From: Planobacterium oryzisoli
GTDB lineage: Bacteria; Bacteroidota; Bacteroidia; Flavobacteriales; Weeksellaceae
Length of the DNA: 64,000 bases
Direction: 5' to 3'
Assembly: GCF_015354315.1 (NCBI RefSeq)
Contig: NZ_JADKYY010000001.1
Span: forward strand, 124,001 to 188,000
Part shown: positions 34,764-42,623 of the stretch, piece after piece
How positions within the stretch are numbered: position 1 is the first letter of the stretch
Layout: each line of letters opens with the position of its first letter
The notes under the pieces: model-generated
Told to the model about the DNA's origin: nothing
The model's database searches: none
What the model saw: only the letters and a program-made list of their open reading frames with translations
Made by a program: the position numbers and the translations under genes

Positions 34764-34802
34764 CAAATGTACTTATTATTTAAAAACCTACAAAATTGGT
34801 AG
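34764..34802 (-). promoter_or_regulatory. cysH promoter with overlapping candidate operator
   Basis: Reading leftwards, TTG (34793-34791), 19 bases, then TACATTTG (34771-34764) make a consensus Bacteroidota promoter. The inverted repeat CTAC-N7-GTAG at 34788-34802 covers the TTG element. An Rrf2-family gene ends 5 bases away at 34807, so repression by that protein is a natural hypothesis. Confidence 0.6.
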
Positions 34803-34806
34803 ACTA

Positions 34807-35223
34807 TTAAGCACTTGTTGCAACTAGGTCTGCCAGGGTCTTTTTTTCAAGGATGGAAAGGGTAGCGTCTCGTACTTCAATCATGGTTTCATGCAGTCCG
34901 CAGTGTGTAGGTGTGCAGTTGATGCAGGTCTGATGAAAGTTCAGACTAACGCAGGGTAGTAGTGCTATGGGTCCGTTTACCAAGCGGATAATCTGGGCAA
35001 GACTGACTTCTTCCGGACGCTGTTTAAAGAAATAGCCACCTCCCTTTCCTTTTTTACTGCAAAGTATATCTGCTTTCTTAAGTTCCAATAGAATATTTTC
35101 TAGAAATTTTAAAGGAATGTTCTGACTTAGGGAAATTTTGGAAATTAGCACCGGTCCATTTCTCTCTTCTCTGATCAGGTAAGCCAGCGCACGAAATGCA
35201 TATTGAGATTTTTTGGATAGCAT
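34807..35223 (-). CDS. Rrf2-family transcriptional regulator
   Basis: 138 residues. It has the winged-helix N-terminus of Rrf2 proteins (MLSKKSQYAFRALAYLIRE, ISLSQNIPLKFLENILLELKKA, GKGGGYFFKQRPEEVSL). Cysteines C-x9-C-x2-C-x4-C (PCVSLNFHQTCINCTPTHCG) in the effector region could bind an Fe-S cluster or sense thiols, as in IscR or CymR. It stands just upstream of cysH in the same direction, which suggests control of sulfate assimilation in response to cysteine or Fe-S status. The ligand is inferred, not shown. Confidence 0.88.
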   Translation of the reverse strand: MLSKKSQYAFRALAYLIREERNGPVLISKISLSQNIPLKFLENILLELKKADILCSKKGKGGGYFFKQRPEEVSLAQIIRLVNGPIALLPCVSLNFHQTCINCTPTHCGLHETMIEVRDATLSILEKKTLADLVATSA

Positions 35224-35284
35224 GAGTTAAAGGTAGAAAAAAAATGCAGCCTTTCAAAGCATGAGGAATGGTTAGCTAAATTCG

Positions 35285-35292
35285 TATTTTTG
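35285..35292 (+). promoter_or_regulatory. -7 promoter element of the DUF4268 gene
   Basis: TATTTTTG fits TAnnTTTG, 16 bases before the ATG at 35309. Confidence 0.5.
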
Positions 35293-35308
35293 CGACAAAA
35301 CCCATGCT

Positions 35309-35743
35309 ATGTTTTCAAAACAGCAAGCCCAGGAGATAAAAACCGAATTTTGGACTGCCTTTGGAAAATCGTTTCCAAGAAAGTGGATACTTTACGATAC
35401 TAAAATTAAGGATTTTGCATTTAAATTTGATGCAGGCCCAAAGAGTGCCGCAGTAGCCTTGGAACTGCATATGAAAGACTTTGGGCTAAGAGAGACCTAC
35501 TTTAATAAGATTTGGTCCCTGGAAGATATACTCAAAGAGTATATTGGGGACTACAGCAGGGATCTGAATTTCACTCTCGAATCTGGTAAAACTATTGCGC
35601 GGGTATGGGTGGAGCTACCGGATGTATCGGTATACAATAAAGCGTCCTGGAGAGATATATTTGAGTTTTTTGTGGGAAAAATGGACGGTTTTGAGCGGTT
35701 TTTCCACGATTATGAAGATTTCATTCGTGCTATCGAAGAATAA
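35309..35743 (+). CDS. DUF4268 protein
   Basis: 144 residues, soluble. The pattern FSKQQAQEIKTEFWTAFGK, WILYDTKIKDFAFKFDA, KSAAVALELHMKD, a central LEDILKE and the C-terminal WRDIFEFFVGKMDGFERFF match the DUF4268 family, common in Flavobacteriia. The fold resembles restriction-associated or nuclease-like domains in some members, but no catalytic motif is clear here. The function is unknown. It ends 8 bases before the convergent hemJ gene. Confidence 0.82.
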   Translation: MFSKQQAQEIKTEFWTAFGKSFPRKWILYDTKIKDFAFKFDAGPKSAAVALELHMKDFGLRETYFNKIWSLEDILKEYIGDYSRDLNFTLESGKTIARVWVELPDVSVYNKASWRDIFEFFVGKMDGFERFFHDYEDFIRAIEE

Positions 35744-35751
35744 GGTGGATA

Positions 35752-36318
35752 TCAGGACTTTTTGCGGCGGTTTACGAGCTTCACAATAGTGGTAATGGTA
35801 AGCACCAAAATAGCGAAGCCGATAATGAGTTCCAGATAGTAGGTGAGTACAGCGGTTTTCAGCAGTACAGTAAAGACAATAAGAAAAAGCAAGAATGTTG
35901 CGATTTCGTTACTTTGACGTAATTTAATATTGGCGATATTAAGTGATGCGCCCTTTAGAGCAGCCATTTTATTAAGAGTTTTCCAAGACCAGTAATGGTA
36001 CAAAAACAAAAACAACAGAAAGAAGATCTTGATATAGAACCACGAGATTGGGTCTGTCGTTAATAGTGGGAAAGATGGATAATAATAAAATATCAGCCAC
36101 AAACCCGAGAGAAGCATTATTACAAAGGCAGGTACTGTAATAATATTCCATAGCCTACGTGCCATATATACATACTGCGCGCGCAAAACTTCTTTTTTCG
36201 TCTGTTCAAACTCATCGGTATCCTTGTAGTAAACATAGAGGCGTACCAGGTAAAAAAGTCCTGCAAAATAGCTTACCATAAATACCACATGGACTGCCTT
36301 TAGAATTAAATAAAGCAT
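35752..36318 (-). CDS. hemJ: HemJ-type protoporphyrinogen IX oxidase (UPF0093)
   Basis: 188 residues with four or five membrane helices. The N-terminal LKAVHVVFMVSYFAGLFYLVRLYVYY holds the conserved histidine and arginine of HemJ. KIFFLLFLFLYHYWSW and RQSNEIATFLLFLIVF are the other family segments. It oxidises protoporphyrinogen IX during heme synthesis. The C-terminus has an extra hydrophobic helix and a basic tail (VNRRKKS). It starts 24 bases after the SAM-hydroxide adenosyltransferase stop, so they are probably cotranscribed. A CopD-like role cannot be fully excluded. Confidence 0.8.
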   Translation of the reverse strand: MLYLILKAVHVVFMVSYFAGLFYLVRLYVYYKDTDEFEQTKKEVLRAQYVYMARRLWNIITVPAFVIMLLSGLWLIFYYYPSFPLLTTDPISWFYIKIFFLLFLFLYHYWSWKTLNKMAALKGASLNIANIKLRQSNEIATFLLFLIVFTVLLKTAVLTYYLELIIGFAILVLTITTIVKLVNRRKKS

Positions 36319-36342
36319 ACGATGGATTTTAAATGTGAAATG

Positions 36343-37173
36343 TTAATCAAAAAACTCTACATATACTTTTTCTCCAACTTTCAGCCCAAAGAGCGTTTTA
36401 GCGCCGTTGGCTTTACTGCTTTTGTATATGCTTAATTCCAGTAATTCACTTTCATTGAATACTGCAACTCCTTTTCCATGGTATTCCCTTTCCTCAGACC
36501 AATCTTTTACAAAATCAGTATGTCTGTTGTACACGCTTGAAAGGGCCAGATTGCGGAACCTAATCAGAAAATTCGAATGGTTGAGACGTATTTTTTCAAA
36601 AAATTTCTTACTGATGTTAGAAACGACATTGCCGTAATTGTCAATATACATCACTTCGCCAATAATCATTTTTTCACTTTCACTATGTACCGCTCTAGGA
36701 AAGGACATTTGCTTTGGATGCTTAAATTTGCGTCCTATGACCTCTGGCACTCCTCCATTAAGCAAATGCACCGCAGAGGGAACAAATATATCGTTTGTGG
36801 TGGAACACACCTGATCGTCAAACCGGTTGTTTAGTGTAATTTCATAGATGGCCTCAGGTTTAATATCGAAAAAGATTAAGTCCAGGACTCCGTTATCCGC
36901 CGAAATAAAATAATGACCGTCGGCTTTATACAATACAGATTTTACATGCTTGGAATAAAAGCTGTCCACCGATATAATATGAATGCTGCCGGCCGGAAAG
37001 TATTTGTAGGCGTTACGAACTATGTAAGCCGTCTGAAGCAGGTTGTACGCTTCAATCTCGTGCGAAATATCAACAATGATTGCGTCCCGTTTTTGAGAGA
37101 GAATGCTCCCCTTGATAGAGGATACCCTATAGTCAACTAATCCAAAATCGGAAGTAAGCGTAATAACCGGCAT
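36343..37173 (-). CDS. SAM hydroxide adenosyltransferase (DUF62 family)
   Basis: 276 residues, relative of fluorinase and chlorinase. The N-terminal ITLTSDFGLVDYRVSSIKGSI, IVDISHEIEAYNLLQTAYIVRNAYKYFP, and YFISADNGVLDLIF are typical, and a C-terminal beta-barrel follows (VMYIDNYGNVVSNI, FNESELLELSIY). Family members hydrolyse SAM to adenosine and methionine with a hydroxide nucleophile. Halogenase activity is not indicated. It is upstream of hemJ in the same operon. Confidence 0.87.
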   Translation of the reverse strand: MPVITLTSDFGLVDYRVSSIKGSILSQKRDAIIVDISHEIEAYNLLQTAYIVRNAYKYFPAGSIHIISVDSFYSKHVKSVLYKADGHYFISADNGVLDLIFFDIKPEAIYEITLNNRFDDQVCSTTNDIFVPSAVHLLNGGVPEVIGRKFKHPKQMSFPRAVHSESEKMIIGEVMYIDNYGNVVSNISKKFFEKIRLNHSNFLIRFRNLALSSVYNRHTDFVKDWSEEREYHGKGVAVFNESELLELSIYKSSKANGAKTLFGLKVGEKVYVEFFD

Positions 37174-37288
37174 GAGGCAAAATTAGCAATAAATAGTGTG
37201 AGGGAAAAATGTGCAATGGGGTATTTAAGTCTAATTTCCAGCAATATTTTTCTTACATTTAAATCCAATAAATATTATCTGCTTATAT

Positions 37289-38248
37289 ATGTTTGAACTT
37301 TCGTATGATCTTTCAGGAATAGACACAAAAGTATTCTATGGTGTACAGAATCAGAATTTCAATCTGCTAAAATCTAGTTTTCCCACCCTTAAAATCACGG
37401 GAAGAGACAATTATATTTTTGCAATGGGCAATCAGGAGGCTCTGGATATACTAAAGACCAGGTTGGACGATTTGCGTAGTTTTATATCCGACCACCATTC
37501 CATTACCATTAAGGATGTGGAAAACATTCTTGCAATCAAGAACGAGGACGAAAAGAGGCTTGTATTTGACCAGGACATCATCGTAAAAGGTGTGAACGGA
37601 AAGACCATTAAGGCCAAGACCACCAACCTTAAAAAACTGGTAAGAGAAAGTGAAGTGAAAGATATGGTGTTTGCTATAGGTCCTGCAGGTACGGGTAAGA
37701 CCTACACTAGTGTAGCTCTGGCAGCGCGCGCATTAAGGGATAAAGAGGTCAAGCGCATTATCCTTACCCGACCAGCAGTGGAAGCGGGGGAGAGCCTGGG
37801 TTTTCTGCCTGGTGATCTTAAAGAAAAGCTTGATCCCTATTTACAGCCGCTTTACGATGCGCTACGGGATATGTTTCCCCATGAAAAACTCGAGGGATAT
37901 ATTGAGAAGAAGGTTATCGAAGTAGCGCCGCTGGCATTTATGCGTGGAAGAACCCTGGACGAAGCTTTTGTGATTTTGGACGAGGCGCAGAATACCACCC
38001 ACTCGCAAATGAAGATGTTTTTGACCCGAATGGGGCTTAATGCAAAATTTATTATCACTGGAGATCCCAGTCAGGTCGATCTACCCTTACGACAGAAATC
38101 GGGGCTTAAGGAAGCCATGCGGATCTTAAAAGATGTAAAAGAAATAGGATTTGTGCACTTGACAGAAGAAGACGTCGTTCGCCACCCTGTAGTACGCAAG
38201 ATTATTAATGCGTACAATAGTGAGGAAAAACGCATGCGCGACGATTGA
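37289..38248 (+). CDS. PhoH family ATPase
   Basis: 319 residues. The Walker A AIGPAGTGKTYTSVALAARAL is near residue 130 and Walker B FVILDEAQNTTHSQMKMFLTR near 230. RPAVEAGESLGFLPGDLKEKLDPY and FIITGDPSQVDLP are strict PhoH-family signatures. An N-terminal region of about 110 residues precedes the ATPase, as in PhoL/YbeZ types. It is thought to act in RNA metabolism or ribosome assembly with YbeY, which is not in the window. It is monocistronic, with a bidirectional terminator shared with ffh. Confidence 0.93.
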   Translation: MFELSYDLSGIDTKVFYGVQNQNFNLLKSSFPTLKITGRDNYIFAMGNQEALDILKTRLDDLRSFISDHHSITIKDVENILAIKNEDEKRLVFDQDIIVKGVNGKTIKAKTTNLKKLVRESEVKDMVFAIGPAGTGKTYTSVALAARALRDKEVKRIILTRPAVEAGESLGFLPGDLKEKLDPYLQPLYDALRDMFPHEKLEGYIEKKVIEVAPLAFMRGRTLDEAFVILDEAQNTTHSQMKMFLTRMGLNAKFIITGDPSQVDLPLRQKSGLKEAMRILKDVKEIGFVHLTEEDVVRHPVVRKIINAYNSEEKRMRDD

Positions 38249-38260
38249 TCTTATTTAAAA

Positions 38261-38293
38261 AAAATACCTGAGTGCAAAACTCAGGTATTTTTC
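38261..38293. terminator. Bidirectional terminator between phoH and ffh
   Basis: A perfect 13-bp stem AAAATACCTGAGT / ACTCAGGTATTTT with a GCAAA loop is flanked by A and T tracts. Confidence 0.88.
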
Positions 38294-38311
38294 TATAATA
38301 AAGCGTACGTA

Positions 38312-39685
38312 TTATTTTCCGAAAAGCTTTCCTCCCATTCCGGGAATCCCTTGTCCACCGCCCATCTTGCTCATCATCTGCATCATTTGCTTGCCTTGAG
38401 GACCTTGCATCATCTTCATCATTTTACCCATCTGTTCGAACTGTTTCATCAATTGGTTCACATCTTCGAGTTTTCTTCCCGCGCCGCGCGCAATACGTTT
38501 CTTGCGGTTCATATCGATAATTGAAGGTCTTCTTCTTTCTTCGGGTGTCATGGAATGTATGATTGCTTCGATGTGTTTGAATGCATCGTCAGAAATTTCC
38601 ACATCTTTGATCGCTTTGCCGACTCCTGGAATCATTCCCATTAGGTCTTTCATGTTACCCATTTTTTTGATTTGGTTGATTTGCTTAAGGAAGTCATCGA
38701 AACCAAACTCATTCTTCGCAATCTTTTTGTGGAGTTTCTTAGCCTCTTCCTCATCAAATTGCTCTTGGGCTCTCTCCACAAGAGAAACTACATCCCCCAT
38801 TCCTAAGATACGGTCTGCCATTCGCTCTGGATAGAAAAGGTCCAGAGCTTCCATTTTTTCTCCAGTGGAGATGAATTTAATTGGCTTTTCAACAACGGAG
38901 CGTATGGTAAGGGCAGCTCCTCCTCGCGTGTCACCGTCTAATTTGGTTAATACAACACCATCAAAATTAAGTGCCTCATTAAATGCCTTGGCGGTGTTAA
39001 CCGCATCCTGGCCTGTCATGGAGTCAACTACAAATAGAGTTTCCTGCGGTTTTATGAAGTAATGAACGGATTTAATCTCATTCATCATTTGCTCGTCAAT
39101 AGCAAGTCGACCGGCCGTATCGACGATAACCACGTCGTATTTAGACTCATTAGCATACTTAATGGCATTCTCAGCAATCAAGGACGGGTTGGTGGCTCCA
39201 GGCTCGGAGTACACCTCCACACCAATCTGAGATCCCAGTACTTTTAATTGGTCTACCGCGGCAGGTCGGTATACGTCGCACGCCACTAAAAGTGGGTTTT
39301 TCCCCCTTTTGGACTTAAGGTAATTGGCAAGCTTTCCAGAAAATGTGGTCTTTCCCGATCCCTGTAATCCCGCGATCAGTATGACGGTGGGCTTTCCCGC
39401 AAGACTGATTCCTTCTTGGCTTCCCCCCATTAGGGTCACAAGTTCGTCATGGACAATTTTAGTCATAAGCTGTCCCGGTGTAAGACTTGTCAAAACGTTT
39501 TGACCCATTGCCTTATCCTGCACGCGTTTGGTAAGGTCTTTGGCTACCTTGTAGTTTACGTCCGCATCCACCAGCGCTCTTCGGATCTCCTTGACGGTCT
39601 CCGCCACATTGATTTCAGTTATTTTCCCCCGACCCTGTATATTGTGAAGGGCTTTATCTAACTTATCCTGTAAACTCTGAAACAT
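38312..39685 (-). CDS. ffh: Signal recognition particle protein Ffh (SRP54)
   Basis: 457 residues. The N domain precedes the GTPase with AGLQGSGKTTFSGKLANYL, DVYRPAAVDQL, VDTAGRLAID and TKLDGDTRGGAAL. The C-terminal M domain has the ALGM-type RNA- and signal-peptide-binding part (KKRIARGAGRKLEDVNQLMKQF) and ends in a methionine- and glycine-rich tail (MMQMMSKMGGGQGIPGMGG). It targets ribosome-nascent chains to the membrane together with 4.5S RNA and FtsY, neither of which is in view. Confidence 0.97.
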   Translation of the reverse strand: MFQSLQDKLDKALHNIQGRGKITEINVAETVKEIRRALVDADVNYKVAKDLTKRVQDKAMGQNVLTSLTPGQLMTKIVHDELVTLMGGSQEGISLAGKPTVILIAGLQGSGKTTFSGKLANYLKSKRGKNPLLVACDVYRPAAVDQLKVLGSQIGVEVYSEPGATNPSLIAENAIKYANESKYDVVIVDTAGRLAIDEQMMNEIKSVHYFIKPQETLFVVDSMTGQDAVNTAKAFNEALNFDGVVLTKLDGDTRGGAALTIRSVVEKPIKFISTGEKMEALDLFYPERMADRILGMGDVVSLVERAQEQFDEEEAKKLHKKIAKNEFGFDDFLKQINQIKKMGNMKDLMGMIPGVGKAIKDVEISDDAFKHIEAIIHSMTPEERRRPSIIDMNRKKRIARGAGRKLEDVNQLMKQFEQMGKMMKMMQGPQGKQMMQMMSKMGGGQGIPGMGGKLFGK

Positions 39686-39753
39686 ATTTTTTATTTAAGC
39701 GTGGCAAAAATACGCATTTTAAATAATTTTTAAAAGTTGTTTACCTTTACCAA

Positions 39754-40023
39754 ATGAATTTCATTCCCCTTGTGCTGCTTTCAGTTACGTTGGTTGCGGC
39801 AAATGTATTGGTTTACCAGGTTTTTATAAAGTACTTCCTTGCCGGCTCTAATGCGGCAATGAAGTTTTTGGTGCTGAATATGACTAAGGATGTGGTTTGG
39901 ATGGTCATCGCCCTTGTAGTTCTCCCAAAAGAAAAGTCCGTGTTTTTTATCCTTGTTGGGGTCTTTTTATTTGCCTCGTTTTTCCTTTATTATCACGTGA
40001 TTCGAAGGCTAAATAATTTATAA
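39754..40023 (+). CDS. Small membrane protein upstream of atpB
   Basis: 89 residues, mostly three hydrophobic helices (VLLSVTLVAANVLVYQVFIKYFL, DVVWMVIALVVLP, VFFILVGVFLFASFFLYY), with a conserved-looking FLAGSNAAMKFLVLNM loop. Its position immediately before atpB is that of AtpI-like assembly proteins, but no AtpI sequence motif is obvious, so this is a positional guess. The strong atp promoter lies between it and atpB, so it may be transcribed at a different level. Confidence 0.7.
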   Translation: MNFIPLVLLSVTLVAANVLVYQVFIKYFLAGSNAAMKFLVLNMTKDVVWMVIALVVLPKEKSVFFILVGVFLFASFFLYYHVIRRLNNL

Positions 40024-40042
40024 TAAAAATCATTTAGCGGTA

Positions 40043-40073
40043 TTGGCAGAATGTAATTTAATCAATATATTTG
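40043..40073 (+). promoter_or_regulatory. Promoter of the atp operon
   Basis: TTG at 40043-40045, 20 bases, and TATATTTG at 40066-40073 give one of the best consensus promoters in the window, 20 bases before the atpB ATG. Confidence 0.7.
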
Positions 40074-40093
40074 CAAACCGATAAAAATATATC

Positions 40094-41203
40094 ATGATTA
40101 AGAGATTTTCTTCGTTCTTTTTAGCTGTTTTATTTACATTATCAGGAGGTTTGGTGTCTGCGGCTCAGGATTCGGAAGGCCAGGAATTTAATGCGGTTGA
40201 TATGATTATGCACCATATTGGTGACAGTAATGAATGGCATGTACTGACTCTTAATGAAGGTACGGCGGACGAGAAGCATATCTCCATACCTCTTCCAATT
40301 ATCCTAAAGGATGCCTCCGGGTGGCATACATTTATGAGCAGCAGCGTGGCTCATGGAGAGGAAATCGAAGGGTATACCATGGACCACGGTATTATCAAAT
40401 CTACCAAAGGTATAGAAAGGGCTGCAATGTTTAGCCTGATCGGAGGTTCGCAAGACTCCTCTAGTGTGTTTTACGATTTCTCAATTACCAAGAACGTGGC
40501 GGCTATGCTGGTTTCTGTGTTTATAATGCTTTTGGTATTTATAGGTATTGCCCGCAGCTACAAGAATGGAGTGCCTACAGGCATTGGACGTTTCCTTGAA
40601 CCAATTATCGTGTTTATAAGAGATGAGGTGGCGATTCCAAACATTGGATCTGCTAAATACAAAAAGTACATGCCTTATCTTTTGACCGTGTTTTTCTTTA
40701 TCTGGTTTAATAACCTTTTTGGCTTGATTCCTTTTGCGCCATTTGGTTCCAACTTAACCGGAAACATTGCCGTTACAGCATTCCTTGCAATAGTTACTCT
40801 TGTCATTACTTTATTTAGTGCAAATAAGAGCTATTGGAAACATATCTTCATGCCACCAGTACCTCTTGCACTTTATCCTATCATGGTGCCTATTGAAATA
40901 GTTGGTGTGTTGACTAAGCCGTTCGCACTTATGATGCGTCTCTTTGCTAACGTAACTGCTGGGCATATCATGATCCTTGCCATTATATCTCTCATCTTTA
41001 TATTTAAAAATGCGTTCCTAGGTCTGGCCTCAGTACCACTTGCACTATTTGTTTCTGTGCTTGAATTGTTGGTTGCTGCGCTCCAGGCGTATATCTTTAC
41101 TGTATTGTCCGCCTTATATATTGGAATGGCAGTAGAGGACCACGACCACGACCATGCACACAACGACAGTGACAGTGCTGGAAAGGATACACTAGTAGCA
41201 TAA
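40094..41203 (+). CDS. atpB: ATP synthase F0 subunit a
   Basis: 369 residues, longer than the E. coli subunit (271), because of an exported N-terminal extension: signal peptide (FLAVLFTLSGGLVSA), then about 110 residues outside the membrane, as usual in Bacteroidota. The membrane part has WFNNLFGLIPFAPFG and PFALMMRLFANVTAGH, with the essential stator arginine in MMRLFAN. The C-terminus is histidine- and aspartate-rich (DHDHDHAHND). It forms the proton half-channels next to the c ring. Confidence 0.96.
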   Translation: MIKRFSSFFLAVLFTLSGGLVSAAQDSEGQEFNAVDMIMHHIGDSNEWHVLTLNEGTADEKHISIPLPIILKDASGWHTFMSSSVAHGEEIEGYTMDHGIIKSTKGIERAAMFSLIGGSQDSSSVFYDFSITKNVAAMLVSVFIMLLVFIGIARSYKNGVPTGIGRFLEPIIVFIRDEVAIPNIGSAKYKKYMPYLLTVFFFIWFNNLFGLIPFAPFGSNLTGNIAVTAFLAIVTLVITLFSANKSYWKHIFMPPVPLALYPIMVPIEIVGVLTKPFALMMRLFANVTAGHIMILAIISLIFIFKNAFLGLASVPLALFVSVLELLVAALQAYIFTVLSALYIGMAVEDHDHDHAHNDSDSAGKDTLVA

Positions 41204-41246
41204 CAACAACTAACGAATATATTTTTTTAACCTAAATATTTTAATT

Positions 41247-41465
41247 ATGGATTTAACAACTGGAGCTGGATTGATTTACGTAGGTATCGGTTTAGCAGTA
41301 TTAGGCGTAGGTCTTGGTATTGGTAAAATCGGTGGGCATGCAATGGATGCTATCGCAAGACAGCCAGAGCAAGCAGGTAAGATTCAAGCAGCTATGCTTA
41401 TTGCAGCTGGTCTTATTGAAGGTGCTGGTCTTATTGCGATTATCTTTGGTGCTTTCATCAAGTAA
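41247..41465 (+). CDS. atpE: ATP synthase F0 subunit c
   Basis: 72 residues in two helices joined by the polar loop AIARQPEQ. The ion-binding glutamate lies in LIEGAGLIAI of helix 2. The surroundings lack the additional polar residues (Gln in helix 1, Ser/Thr after the Glu) of sodium-type rings, so protons are the expected ion. A hairpin in the 102-base gap to atpF may affect relative expression. Confidence 0.97.
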   Translation: MDLTTGAGLIYVGIGLAVLGVGLGIGKIGGHAMDAIARQPEQAGKIQAAMLIAAGLIEGAGLIAIIFGAFIK

Positions 41466-41486
41466 TCACTCCACACAACAACAATT

Positions 41487-41520
41487 TTCCTGGCAGTGAG
41501 CGGTTGGCTGCTGCCTGGAA
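41487..41520 (+). other. Hairpin between atpE and atpF
   Basis: TTCCTGGCAG (41487-41496) and CTGCCTGGAA (41511-41520) pair over ten positions with one T-T mismatch; AGC/GCT can pair inside. There is no T tract, so it is more likely an RNA stability or processing element than a terminator. Confidence 0.5.
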
Positions 41521-41567
41521 TTTGTAAATGATTTCCATAATTTTTAACTGAATTAAAGAATAACATT

Positions 41568-42059
41568 ATGATAATTGAACCGGGTATAGGCTTATTGTTC
41601 TGGATGGGACTTACATTTTTGATCCTGTTGTTTTTACTAAGCAAGTTTGCTTGGAAACCTATTTTAAATATGGTTAACGACAGAGAAACCTCTATCATTG
41701 ATGCACTTAACCAGGCAAAGTTGGCCAAGAAGGAGATGGAGCAGCTTAAGTCGGACAATGAAAAAATTATCCGTGAAGCTAAAATCGAGCGCGACGCTAT
41801 TTTAAAAGAGGCACGTGAGATTAAGGACCGCATTGTAGGTGAAGCCAGAGAAGCTGCTAAAGTAGAAGGTGAAAAAATGATTGCCAGCGCTAAGCAATCT
41901 ATTGAATCCGAGAAGGCGGCTGCATTGAACGATATCAAGAATCAGATCGGTACCCTATCGGTTAGTATCGCAGAATCTATCCTTAAGCAAAAACTAGACG
42001 ATACGGCTGCGCAGAACACTTTAGTAGAAAACTATCTATCTAACAAAACCCTTAATTAA
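41568..42059 (+). CDS. atpF: ATP synthase F0 subunit b
   Basis: 163 residues. One N-terminal transmembrane helix (GLLFWMGLTFLILLFLLSKF) is followed by a long charged helix with repeated Ala, Glu and Lys (AREIKDRIVGEAREAAK, AKQSIESEKAAALND) forming the peripheral stalk dimer. Only a single b gene is present, so a homodimer is expected. It is followed after 5 bases by atpH. Confidence 0.96.
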   Translation: MIIEPGIGLLFWMGLTFLILLFLLSKFAWKPILNMVNDRETSIIDALNQAKLAKKEMEQLKSDNEKIIREAKIERDAILKEAREIKDRIVGEAREAAKVEGEKMIASAKQSIESEKAAALNDIKNQIGTLSVSIAESILKQKLDDTAAQNTLVENYLSNKTLN

Positions 42060-42064
42060 TAGGA

Positions 42065-42604
42065 ATGCTTACATCGAAAGTTGCCAAGCGCTACGCACAG
42101 GGATTGCTTGACTTTACAGAAGAGTCATCACAGACGCAGATGGTCAGAGGAGAAATGCAGGACGTGATCAATATAATGAACACTTCTAAGGACTTGAATA
42201 ATCTTTTTCTTTCTCCTGTGGTGGATTCCAAGAAAAAGCAATCCATTGCCAAAGAAATCTTCAAGGCTTTTTCTCCTGTTTCCCAGAACATCATTCAATT
42301 GGTAATCAAGCAGGGCAGAGAATCCCATTTAAAAGATATTGCAACCGAGTTTATAAATAGGGTTGAGGAAATGGAAGGACTTCAGAAAGTGGTACTTACT
42401 ACTGCAAGCCCTATTTCAGATTCTATCGTGGAACAGATAATCAGCCAGTCCAATTTAGTCAACACTTCGGGAAACTACCGTTTAGACAAAGTGGTCAATA
42501 AGGAACTTCTGGGAGGTTATGTACTGCGCGTGGGTGACCAACAGTTGGACGCTTCAGTGCGTTCTAAACTGAACCAGATCAAAAAAGATTTTCAATTAAA
42601 TTAA
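42065..42604 (+). CDS. atpH: ATP synthase F1 subunit delta
   Basis: 179 residues. The N-terminal helical domain begins [14 protein letters not shown], and the C-terminal portion holds [24 protein letters not shown], the classical OSCP/delta ending. It links the b stalk to the alpha subunits. It is 5 bases from atpF and 19 bases from atpA, inside one operon. Confidence 0.96.
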   Translation: MLTSKVAKRYAQGLLDFTEESSQTQMVRGEMQDVINIMNTSKDLNNLFLSPVVDSKKKQSIAKEIFKAFSPVSQNIIQLVIKQGRESHLKDIATEFINRVEEMEGLQKVVLTTASPISDSIVEQIISQSNLVNTSGNYRLDKVVNKELLGGYVLRVGDQQLDASVRSKLNQIKKDFQLN

Positions 42605-42623
42605 GATTAAAAACAACCATAAG

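Noticed and set aside
41384-41938. 184-codon open frame antisense to atpE and atpF
   Set aside because: It crosses two well-defined genes and the gap between them and has no family resemblance.
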